From Brachionus koreanus (taxonomy: Eukaryota; Rotifera; Eurotatoria; Ploima; Brachionidae), in the NCBI GenBank assembly GCA_016987375.1, contig PJRA01000160.1:1337674-1401673 (forward strand): a stretch of DNA of 64,000 bases, written 5' to 3'. Positions within the stretch are counted from its first letter, which is position 1. The number at the start of each line of letters is the position of its first letter. Below the pieces are notes generated by a model that was given only the letters and a program-made list of their open reading frames with translations, did not search any database and had not been told where the DNA came from. Positions 22,483 to 32,522 of the stretch are shown here, one piece after another. The translations under genes and the position numbers were made by a program.

Positions 22483-22489
22483 TAGGGTG

Positions 22490-23159
22490 TTTTGACGCGC
22501 CAAAAACATAAAAAAACTAAGGCATTTAAAAAGTCAATGATTTGCCTTTAGAATTTTTAATTTGTAATTCAAGTCATGACTTGTCACTAACCATAGATCA
22601 TAAATCTAACGTAAAAAAGACGTAATTTTTTTCTTAAAATCTAAAATATTTTTTGCTAATAAAAGTTTATCTAAAGTTTTTCTATGAGGAATTTTGGCTG
22701 TAAAATAATTAGTTTTTTTTTTTAAAAAAAATCAAATTAAAAAAAAATTGTAATTATTAGCAATAAAGTAAAAATAACAACTAAATTAAAATAAGCAAGT
22801 TTTATTAAAAAAAATCAAATTCGCTATTTGACAAACAAGCTATATAAATGACTATAATAACTTTGCTTATTAAAAACTTTAAAAATACTTTTTCTATTAG
22901 AAACTCAAATTTTAATGATTGTAGATATTTTTAATGAAACCAAATTAAGATGTTTCCAAAGAGATTTAATTAAATTTTAAATAAAAAATGTATTTCAGAA
23001 TAAACAAAAATATATATTTGAACTAGTTTTCTGATAGTTTATCTGTAACAACTAAATTTTAAAAAAAATAAAATAATTAATAAAATTTTTTATTTCGATT
23101 TTAATATTTGCAAAAAATTAATTGAAAATAAAAAAGTGTTATTTTTTTCTTTAATTTGG
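22490..23159. other. AT-rich intergenic region
   Basis: It holds the right side of the older element interrupted by the MULE-like insertion (to about 22520) and the 3' flank of the GPCR gene. Nothing else was recognised. Confidence 0.4.
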
Positions 23160-24347
23160 TCACGGTTTTGGCTCTCCTGACGAAATTATTAATTTTTTTA
23201 GCGATTCTAATTTAGCCTTTTCAAATATTTCAAAATCATATAGTCCTTTAAAGCCCCTTATATTTGCCGCTTGATTAAAAGCATTTCTAAAATATTCATT
23301 TTGTAACAAGCAAACCAAAGACTTGACAATTAATGTAAGGTATGATATCCAAACAAAAGTAGTGTAAACAGGACGCTCGACCACATTACTATCATCATAA
23401 TTTTCATTGCTAGTGTTATATGTTCGGTAAAAATGAATTATAAATGTAGGTAAAATTAATAAATAGTTCAGTATTAAAATAATGAAAATTGATATTGCTT
23501 TGCCTCTTTCGGTTTTGTACTTAAATTGGGCCAAAAGTTGATTTCTTACATGAAAATCATTGCTACTATTTTCTTCGTCGGTTTGATTTATTAAATGCTC
23601 ATAGTAAATGACATTTTCAGGTTGCTTTGTAATATCTAAGCCTTTGACTATTGAGTTTTCCTTTTGTTTTTTTCGTTCAATTTTATTATCAGTCGAAAAG
23701 ATAACTTGAATAGTCAAAATTGAAAAAACAATACCAATAATAAATGGTATGGTAAGAGAAAACCAAAAAAAAAACCACAGCCACCATTGGAATTTTTCGT
23801 ATATATAGTCACACTGGCTTTGAATCTTGAAGTATTGAATGTCTTGATAGTTATCAAAAAATGGAATGAATGCAATAAAAATGTCCAAAAGCCAAATAAT
23901 TCCAATAATTATAAACACTTTGTGACCTGATGATTTGGTCAGCAGTTTTTCCTGTTTATCATATTTGAGACGCTTGGTGAAATTGTTGATGTGCCATATT
24001 GGAAATTTGTATTTTATGAATCTTTCAATACAGAGTACCATTAAACCATGAAAAGTTAGGCCTAAAAATAGTGTAGTAAAAAACGTCTGAACTCTACAGC
24101 CATTAAAACCGAGAGAGTTTAAATTATAAACTGCATAACCACTTGGAACTAGAATAAAAAACGAGCAAAGAAAATCAGCCAATATTAAATGTGTGAGTAG
24201 AAAATTTGATTTATCGATTCGATTAAGTCGTCTTAGTTTGAGAAGTGTTATTAAAAATGAAAAATTGAAAATAAAACTAACAATCAATATTAAAGCACAA
24301 ACAATTGTAAGGAAAATGTTGCTTTGGCCCACAGTTTCATCAGTCAT
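23160..24347 (-). CDS. Orphan class A-like G protein-coupled receptor, intronless
   Basis: A single-exon frame of 395 residues starts at the ATG of MTDETVGQSN (24347-24345); the upstream TTG was not used. Seven hydrophobic segments are visible. TM1 has NFSFLITLL. TM2 has LILADFLCSF, with the conserved Leu-Ala-Asp. The TM3 region starts with Cys in GCRVQTFF and ends in CIERFIKY, an ERF variant of the DRY motif. TM4 has a Trp (GIIWLLDIFI). A second extracellular Cys is in SQCDY, likely disulphide-bonded to TM3. Intracellular loop 3 is long and charged, followed by TM6 (IFIILILNYLLILPTFIIHF) and TM7. The NPxxY motif at the end of TM7 is not recognisable (VKSLVCLLQNEYFRNAF), although the helix-8-like FRNAF is. 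The ligand is unknown. It would act at the plasma membrane. Confidence 0.85.
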   Translation of the reverse strand: MTDETVGQSNIFLTIVCALILIVSFIFNFSFLITLLKLRRLNRIDKSNFLLTHLILADFLCSFFILVPSGYAVYNLNSLGFNGCRVQTFFTTLFLGLTFHGLMVLCIERFIKYKFPIWHINNFTKRLKYDKQEKLLTKSSGHKVFIIIGIIWLLDIFIAFIPFFDNYQDIQYFKIQSQCDYIYEKFQWWLWFFFWFSLTIPFIIGIVFSILTIQVIFSTDNKIERKKQKENSIVKGLDITKQPENVIYYEHLINQTDEENSSNDFHVRNQLLAQFKYKTERGKAISIFIILILNYLLILPTFIIHFYRTYNTSNENYDDSNVVERPVYTTFVWISYLTLIVKSLVCLLQNEYFRNAFNQAANIRGFKGLYDFEIFEKAKLESLKKLIISSGEPKP

Positions 24348-25079
24348 TCTGTCCAACAATAATATTAAACATGAAATTTAAAATGAGTTTTTCGTTTAAA
24401 AATAAGTTTTCTCTTTAGAATTTTATTTTACTTTGTTTTGGTTTCAGATTTTAAGTTAATTTTAATAAATTATAAATAAAATTGCTTTAAAAATTTCTAA
24501 AAATCGGTAAATTCACTTGTTTCTAAGGAATTTGTTTTCAATGTTTATTCAAAGTTTAAATTTGCTCAAAAAATTAAGTGCATATTTTTTTGTTTATTAC
24601 TAATATTGGTCTTTTATTGACCTCGACTCTTCTATAATGCAATAAATTCTCTTCTAATTTTTAAATTTTTATGTTAAAAAAATAATACAAAATTAAATGG
24701 ACTTCTTTAGATAGTCACGTTCTTAATTGAACTTTTTTTTTAAAATTAACCGAGAATGCTTTTAAATTGGTTGCTTAGATTTTTTAGATATTCAATCTTT
24801 TGTGACTTATAATATTTTAATATAACTAATTTTGTAAATTCCCAACAAATTTAATACAAATAAACAAATTTATTCAACCAATAATAAATTTATTAAATCA
24901 AACAAAACATAATTAAAAAAAAAACAAAATATGTATTTTCAGAAAAAAAAGATAAACCGAAATTTTTTTTGTTAATATTTACCAAAATAATTAATTAATT
25001 AATAAAAAAAGTAATCTATATAAAATCATTTTTTTGTGCAACCGTTCCGACAATAATAACCTTTTTTCTTTTTCATTAA
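24348..25079. promoter_or_regulatory. 5' flank of the GPCR gene
   Basis: AT-rich, with no recognisable gene. No individual promoter element could be assigned. Confidence 0.3.
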
Positions 25080-25179
25080 CACTAGAAGCACCAAAATTTC
25101 TAACTACTAGAAGCACCAAAACGAGTCAAAATGACAAAAATCAAAAAAGAGTCATTTTGACTCGTTGGTGCTTCTAGTG
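25080..25179. mobile_element. piggyBac-like MITE, copy C, compact and palindromic
   Basis: It is 100 bp, flanked by TTAA at 25076-25079 and 25180-25183. It starts CACTAGAAGCACC and ends GGTGCTTCTAGTG. A second internal copy of the left end starts at 25105, so 25105-25179 folds into a nearly perfect hairpin (ACTAGAAGCACCA ... TGGTGCTTCTAGT, with GAGTCAAAATGAC / GAGTCATTTTGACTC inside). Confidence 0.85.
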
Positions 25180-25189
25180 TTAAAGCATT

Positions 25190-25430
25190 GTATTTTACAA
25201 AAAATTTACTAGCAGTTTCAAGATTTTCTGAGAATTTCGCTTTCTTTGAAGGGATTTCTAACTCATTATCACTTGTTTCATCGAATGATTTTTGTATTTA
25301 ATTTTCGGTCAATTGGACGCAATCAGCCGGTTGATGCTGTAAACAAGGTCTAGTTTTTTTGTTGGCCCCCTTTTTTGGCTTGTTATTCAATGGGATATCC
25401 ATGCCAATATTGCTAAAAATTACCATTTCT
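25190..25430 (-). pseudogene. Coding remnant next to the MITE, possibly a SWIM-type transposase tail
   Basis: The minus strand reads FSNIGMDIPLNNKPKKGANK, then KTRPCLQHQP, one in-frame stop, then FDETSDNELEIPSKKAKFSE. The basic Pro/Lys stretch resembles tails following SWIM domains in MULE proteins (compare GRPKLVKKA at about 21620). Family assignment is weak; the coding character is plausible. Confidence 0.35.
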
Positions 25431-26428
25431 AAAAAAAATTAAATATTAGCAAATAAAAGAAAATTTAATAAAAAATATTACTAAAAGATCATATGACAAT
25501 AATATAAATATTTTAACCAAAACCGGAAAGTTTCCAATTTACTCTGTTTATTTCAATGATACGAACTGAATTAACAGAATAAATCATTTCTTCGAAACTT
25601 TATATTAAAATGAATAACTTATGATACCCATCTTGCCCTTTTTTGACTTGACTTTAAAATTTTTTTTTTCAAATAAAAGTCAGTATTAGTTATATTTTTA
25701 TTTAAATTAAAGTTTTAATTTAAAAATTAAATGTCAAAATTAATAAGATTAAATTATTCGATAATTGGTCAGTCACTTGACTTCCAAAAATTTCCAGTCA
25801 ATTCAAAAGATTTTTATTGAAAAAAGAATTTTCAAAAAAACTTGACTTGACTTAGACTTTATGACTTTTGAACAACTCTGATTGTAATCATTGAATTTTC
25901 CTTTCGAAGGAATAAGCAAGGAAAAAGTTAATCATTAATATTTCTTATCGACATTCTGATTTCATATTTTCTTATGAAATAGAAAATCATTTTTATAAAT
26001 TCTTTTATTTTTTCTTTATAAAAAATAATTTTGAGTTTATTGTAAAAGTATCCGCAATAGCTTTCCTCTTCGTTTAAGAAACCTAAAGAAAAAGAATTTT
26101 AATGAAAATTGGATTGAATTTAGAAAAAAAAATCAACAGATATAAGTAAAACATTGTATTTTTTTTTTAAATATTTTTAAGTCTTATAACCCTAATATTG
26201 ATAATTTAAAACCAAGCTATTTGAGGCTTATTTTTTGTTAAAATTAGTTTCTAAAAAAAATTATTTTTTACTTCATTTATTTTGAATGATTTATCTTACA
26301 AATTTCAAAATTATTTGCATCATTTGAAAAAAAAAGAAAAAGGTATTTCAAAAAAAAAACAAACGCATTTCAAACGATTAAATATATTTTAAAATTAGTC
26401 TCTAGAATAGTAAAAAATGAAATTTGGA
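25431..26428. other. AT-rich intergenic region
   Basis: This is the 3' flank of the BRMS1L gene. Poly-A/T runs are present; nothing else was recognised. Confidence 0.45.
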
Positions 26429-29400
26429 TTATTTTGAAGATATTTGATTTAAATTCATGTGCATTTTAATAATTGACCAATCTTCAAGAATATCATAATC
26501 TTGAAGTGAGTAAACAATGAACGGACTTCCGTGAAATACCATAGGTGGAGAGTTGCTTTTATTCGAGTTGTTATTTTGGCCTGATTTTGGCGATTTTTTA
26601 GTTTTCTTTTTTTTTGTGGATTCTTCATGAAGTAATTGTTCATTATTAGACTCACATATGGAATTTGGACTAGTATTTGTGCTCATTTTATCTGATCCAT
26701 TAATATTGACATCTATTTCAAGATTATCAATATCATTTTTGAGATTTTTGGCCGAATCGGATCCTGAGTCGATCAAATTGTAGTCGAGAAGAAATTGACG
26801 TCGTTTCTCTTCAATTTCTTTTATTTCATGCTCCAATTTGGTTACATATTTGTCAAACAAATTCTGTTTGTCATTCTAAAAAACATTCATTTATTATCAG
26901 ATTAATTGTCTAAATCTTAATTTACTTCTAGTGTTTTTTTTATTGAAATTTCTTCGTATTGATATGTATGATCGATGTTTTTAGTTTTATAATCTTTGAG
27001 GAGTTCTGAAAATTAAAGAACATTAAAATTAAATTAACATTTATTTAAGTTAGAAAAAAAACAAATTTTAAATTTATGTGTTTAGTTTTTAAAGGATCAG
27101 TTGGCTAATTTAATACAATAAATTTAATATCGCATAGAAATTAAAATTTATCTCAAATTTATAAAAATTATTTTAAAAATAATCTTTAACTCCGAAGGCC
27201 AGAGGCCTATGTTTTAACTCGATTTTTTACTTTTTTTCAACAAAAAATTGTTTTTTATCAAGAATTAAAAAAATTTATTAATTTTTTTATGTGAATTTTA
27301 AAGAAGTTAAATTTATTGAATAAAAAACAAAGAAAAAAAGTAACAGAGAAAACCTTCCTGATCTGAGTTTTAACATAAATTTTAAGAATTTTAAAATTAA
27401 TTGATTAATAGTTTTTTTTTTATTAGAATTCAAAAAAATAAAAATGAAATTTAAACTTTAAAGTCTTTCTATTTGAATCATAAAATTAAAAATCATATAA
27501 TAAGGAACACTCATTTTAAAGAAGCTGCAATTAGAGGTAGTTTTGACACTTTTTTCTAATGCTTGCTTATACAATTATTATATTTTTTTATTTATTTTGG
27601 CCACTTATACCAAACACACAGTATACCGAATTGATGAAGATTCAATGTGATTTTCCTAAGATACCAATCACTAACATTATTGATATTGTGAAGAAAAAAG
27701 CACCAAAAAATAATATATAGAAAAAGTTAAAAGCTATTTTATGTATTAATTTAATTTTTTTTCTTTCAATAATTTTATAATTTAGACAATATTTGTAAAT
27801 AATAACATAAGAGCTAAGAAGAATTTTATTTATAGTTTTCGAACTATTTCGCTTGCTCTGTTTCCTATAACACTCAATAAATTTCTTTAAATAGCGGAAT
27901 AATTGAATTTTAGAGAAGTTATCAATTCCTTAATCGAAAAATTAAAAATTCTGAAATAAATTTCTGGATTTGCGTTTTTAAATACAAAATTTTAATTTAA
28001 AATTTGAATTTAATGTTTTTTAACTTTTAACTCTCTGTTTTTTGATAAATATTTTTCAAAAATTTATCAGTAGCCGTTTTAAAAATACTATTAGCCAGAT
28101 ATTATAGTAAATTAATTAAAAATTTTACTAAACTCTATTAAGATTCAAATTAAAAAAGTAATTATATCATTTATTTATCTTCAGCTCCATATTGCCAAGC
28201 AGTAATGAGCTTAGATATTCTTGTTAGGATGTCGCAGCAATAACTACTAACTAACTAACTAATTCATATTTTAAACACAAGATCATTAGAAAGTAGCATG
28301 TCTGATTAGAGTCTCCTTATTAGTTAGTCATAGCTTATTTTGAAGCTCTTGAATTGCCAAAAAAGTGAATCCAGTAAACATACCAAAATTTTTCTATGAT
28401 TAATTTTGGGCAAATAGAACTTTGAGCCATTTATTGATTTTGATCGCACCATCTTTCATTCATTCTTACATCATAAAGAATTGGCCTAAATCTAAATTTA
28501 CCCAATTATCTGTTAACTGTGGTTGTTCAAATAAAAATTTTTCTTTTAATTTTTTTTTTTATAAAAATCAAATATAAATAAATACACAGTTAAAAATCTT
28601 AATAATATTGAATATAAATAGTGAAACAATATAATAAAGACAATTTCCGTCCCCAAAAGTTTGTATAGGTAAATATTGTCTCATAAAAGCCTGATTAAGT
28701 TGATTTGCAATTCGATTATCAATTTTAAAAGTTGAATTAAAGAATATTTACATTTGTTTAAATTAAAAGTTACCTTTTAAATGGTAATAAACTTTATTTT
28801 TGCCAACTTAAGGAGTATTTTTAAGTTCAAAGTTAAAGAGATTTACTTTTTAACTCAAGTACTTCAAAATGAGTTTTATTTTATTTTTTATACTTATACC
28901 AAGAGAAAGAATGAACTTTTATCGACATTTTTTTCTATTTCATTAGCCTATTCTTATTCACTGAGAAAAAAGCTATGTCTGTTGAATTAAATGATTTTAG
29001 ATATTAAAAAATTATGACCATATCCAATTATTTTTAGCCACAGAAAAATCATACATTTTTTTAGTAATTGGATTTGAAAAAATTAGCATTATATTGATTT
29101 ACTAATGAAAATTGTACAACACAAATACCCAAAAACACGCTAATACTCCCCTAGATACGAAATAAGGAAATTTTCTAAAAAATCTTTTAAATATCTTGAA
29201 GAAAATATGGTAGCAAAAATAACTTTTAAGACTCTATAGCAAAACATTTTGACTTCTTGCCAGTTTATTTTGACAAAAAAATCGCTTCTAGACACTTTCG
29301 ATTTTAAGAAATCAAAAAATAATATTTTGATTTCTTTTAGACAAATTAGTTTTGATGGGAAATTATGTGAATTTTTTTAGACATTTTCTTGGCTGACAAA

Positions 29401-30396
29401 TTTCTATGAACCTTGTAATAATTTTGCAAACCGTAAAGTGACCCAAATCAAATTTCAGACATTCTAATTTTTAATATTTATGAGATTCTAAATAAGATTA
29501 CATAAATTAAAGAATAAATTTATCTTCAATTTATTAAAGATTAAAATTTTTAAAAATTTAGACCGCTACAACTGGAAAATTTCTTATGATATTTCAAGTG
29601 ATTTAAATCAAAATTGAAAATAATATAAAATTATTTTAGAATCATTGATTTTTTTTAGTCAAAAGATTACGGTGGGTAGGACATACTAGTGATGGAAGAA
29701 AATCGAATAAAAAAAGAGTCCTGCAATGGGAACCGAAAGGTAAGCAATGATTTGGAGGGCAACAATCATGAAAGAGCTCAGTAAAATATGAATGACATGG
29801 GGTGAAGCAAGGGTTAAGGCAAAACATCAACTAAATAATATCAAAATTTTCACGATAATTTTTAATTCGATTTGCTTGGTAATATTTAATTATAGGAATT
29901 ATAGGTATTTTCTATAAATTTCAGAATGTCTATTATTTTAAAGTATCATGATCAATGTAAAATTGATTCAAATGACACGCAAATAGATTTCATCACTATT
30001 AGTTTCCGAAAAAAAATAATCAAATAAACAATCACATTAGCTACCTGCCAAGTTTATTCGTACTTCCATATTTTGCTTCAATTTTTGATACGGATTAGTA
30101 AATTCTTCGGCTGTTTCATCCTCAATTTCTTTAAATTTTTGCTCTAATAGAATTTGTCTTTCGAAAATTAGAGCATCCTTAAGCTTGGCAAACAGCATTT
30201 CAAGCTCCTTTAAATCATTTTGAATAGCAGCACGTCTTCGATCATACTCGTCCTCATCAGCTTTATTTAAATAGGATAAAAAATATTTAAATTTTTTTTG
30301 CTAAAAATTACCAATGGTTTCTTCGCTTTCATCGCTATTCACTGATTCACTGTCTTCGATGTGATCTTTCGTTTCATTTGCTTGGCAACCAGTCAT
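26429..30396 (-). CDS. BRMS1L: BRMS1-like subunit of the Sin3-HDAC corepressor
   Basis: Four exons join in phase: 30396-30312, 30260-30045, 27005-26926 and 26875-26429, giving 275 residues. The N-terminus is acidic (HIEDSESVNSDESEE), followed by a long coiled coil starting DEYDRRRAAIQNDLKELEML. It continues through FTNPYQKLKQNMEVRINLAG, which aligns with the human BRMS1L stretch around [22 protein letters not shown]. A Lys-rich linker leads to FIVYSLQDYDILEDWSIIK, matching YIVYMLQDLDILEDWTTIR of BRMS1L. The family (BRMS1, BRMS1L, SUDS3) scaffolds Sin3-HDAC complexes in the nucleus and represses transcription. The protein stops soon after the LEDW motif, so the C-terminal segment of human BRMS1L (323 residues) is missing. 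No further splice donor was obvious. Intron 2 (27006-30044) is about 3 kb, unusually long here, and holds mobile-element debris. Confidence 0.9.
27006..30044 (-). other. Long intron 2 of BRMS1L with mobile-element debris
   Basis: Phase-1 GT...AG intron far larger than the others. It includes a LINE-like 3' end with (AACT)n at about 28180-28262 and a LINE C-terminal remnant at 29655-29835. A short open stretch at about 27595-27720 (QYTELMKIQCDFPKIPI) was not recognised. Confidence 0.7.
29655..29835 (+). pseudogene. Decayed C-terminal tail of a LINE polymerase
   Basis: The plus strand reads RWVGHTSDGRKSNKKRVLQW, then EPKGKQ, then GVKQGLRQ. This is the wording of the extreme C-terminus of many LINE polyproteins (RWLGHVxR...GR...W). 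Several stops are present. A similar tail occurs on the minus strand near 57780-57860. Confidence 0.65.
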
Positions 30397-31653
30397 CTTT
30401 GAGCTTTATTAAAATTTCTTAGCGAAATATTTTTCACAACATTTTGAAAACCAGTTGTAAGCTCGTATAAGAGTTCAAATCGAGGCTTAAAAATTATTCT
30501 GCAAAGTACTTGATAAAAGATGGAAATTTCATGCATTTAAACTGGCTATCAATGATATAAAAATTAATAATAAATACCTTTTGGGTTCAGAATTAAGTTC
30601 TTTAAATTAGCTTTGAGTTTGATTTTTTGAAATTTCATACATACAATTCTTTGCTTCTCAATGAGTTTATAATAGCTGTGGATAGGAGAATTCAAAAATT
30701 TTTTTTTTAATACTAATAAAAAAAATATAATAAATGCATGCTAATTTCAATAATTCATTATAATTTTTTTATTGAAAAGTATTTTATTTTGTCCGATTCG
30801 GTTCTTCTATTCGTTTATGAATTTTACCTTGTGTGTATGGTCTATTTGATCTGTAGAGTTCTTTTTTGTCAAAGTAACCTCAAAAATACAGAACAAATGT
30901 TCAAACGGATGTCATATTGTCTATATCATCCAGATGAATCGATTGATATATAGAAATCCATATTTTTATGATATATTTTATTAATACGGCTTCCGGTTTA
31001 TTCTTGAATTATGCCTATTTGTTTACTTGTTCGGAATTATTCTGGTAAACAGAAAATCAAAAAGAGAAGAAGAGAAGTTAATTTTGTTATAACAAATGAA
31101 ACTATGTTAAATCTGCATACACAAAATGATTTCAAGTTTTACTTTAGAAAAACGCTTACTTTGGAAAATTTGCTAAGTTGAAATGGTTCGAATAATTACA
31201 TAAATTTTAGCTTGTAGAAATTAATAAGCTTTTTTAAGGAATAAAATGTTTTATAAATCAAAATATATGTAATGTGTAGATACAATACAAATTTGTTTAT
31301 CAAAAAAAAATTTGTTATTTAATTTAATCATTTTAAATTTTGAATTTTGCATTTTCATATCTTAATATCTTCTTGTATCTTTGATGCAATATTTTAGAAA
31401 ATTTTTTTAAAAAATTAGTCATACTATTGCTTGATGTCTTGAATAATTTATCTACTATAATTTATTAAATATATTTAATATATTTCATTTTACTTTATTT
31501 GGCAATTTGTAGATAATAATATTAATAAGAAGAAGAATAAGCAACGATAGGTTTTACCCTGTAAACGAAACCCATATAGGGCTCGCTATAGTAGCTGTCT
31601 TTGATTATACTTCAGTTACTAAAATGTTTGTTTTTGTTTAATTTCAATTAAAT
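30397..31653. other. AT-rich intergenic region
   Basis: 5' flank of BRMS1L. The ORF at 30738-30953 is judged spurious. The part nearest 31653 (about 31500-31650) is less AT-rich and is probably the 3' UTR of the LINE copy, ending in an AATAATATTAATAAG-type tail. Confidence 0.45.
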
Positions 31654-32522
31654 TTATTTCAGTTTATCGATCATCCGTTTAAATGCCGTTTTTGTCTTGG
31701 ATTGTAAAGCCTCCGGTGGTAGCTCGTTCCAACTCTAAACCACTCTATTTGTCAAAAAGTTCTCTCTTGGCGTACTTCTAGTGAACTGCCTTGCAAGTCG
31801 GTGTTTGTGCCCTCTAATACTACCAGCAGGGCCATCAATTGATATAGAGTTAGTCAGTTTGTTGTGATTATGAAGGTCAACAATACTCAAGCCATTTGTG
31901 ATCTTGAAATACTCTATAAGATCTGATCTACCTCTCCTCACTTCCAAAGTTGTAAGCCCAAGAACCTCGAGTCTACGCTCGTACAATAAATGTCTAATAC
32001 ACCTTACCACTCTTGTTGCTCTTCTTTGCATATTTTCAAGTAGCTTTGTGTCCTTCTTTGTTTTTGGACACCATGCACTGACAGCATATTCTAAATGAGG
32101 CCGTTCAAACGCTACATACAACAACTTGAACGTCTTTATTGTCCAATACTTAAACACTTTTGCCAATTGACCAAGCACAAAATTTGCCTTTTTTGCTACA
32201 AGGGAGGCTTGATATTCCCATTTCAATTTACAATTAATGAAAACACATAAATCTCTTTCCACCTCCGTTTCACACATATCTTTGCCATCCATTGTCAATT
32301 TGATTGTCAAGTGCTTGTTGTTGAAAACCATAAATTTGCATTTTTCACCATTACCCAGTCGTCAGTCCAACTCGATAGCTTATCAACATCCCCCTTAAGT
32401 TCCATAATGTCGTTGGAGCTTCTTTTAGTTGATATTAGCTTCGTGTCGTTCGCAAACTGTGCAAGATGTGTCTTAATTCTTTTTAAGAATCTGATCGCGT
32501 AGTTAAATACATATTTAATCAA
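31654..32522 (-). mobile_element. 5'-truncated non-LTR retrotransposon (LINE), reverse-transcriptase C-terminal half
   Basis: The minus strand reads FANDTKLIST near the start, corresponding to the catalytic FADD box with its first Asp changed to Asn. Next comes LSSWTDDW, a frameshift at about 32320, then VERDLCVFINCKLKW, FERPHLEYAVSAWCP, TKLLENMQRRATR and RGRSDLIEYFKITNG. One in-frame TAG at about 31734 precedes SWNELPPEALQSKTKTAFKR and the end at 31654. This order is standard for Jockey/CR1/RTE-like elements. It is much less decayed and clearly richer in G+C than the other LINE pieces here, so the insertion is younger. It lacks the N-terminal RT, endonuclease and ORF1, and it is inactive. 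Confidence 0.85.

Noticed and set aside
26455..26655. Second minus-strand ORF overlapping BRMS1L exon 4
   Set aside because: Frame-shifted shadow of the BRMS1L coding exon.
30738..30953. 71-residue plus-strand ORF
   Set aside because: Hydrophobic, AT-driven frame without a family signal or splice sites that extend it.
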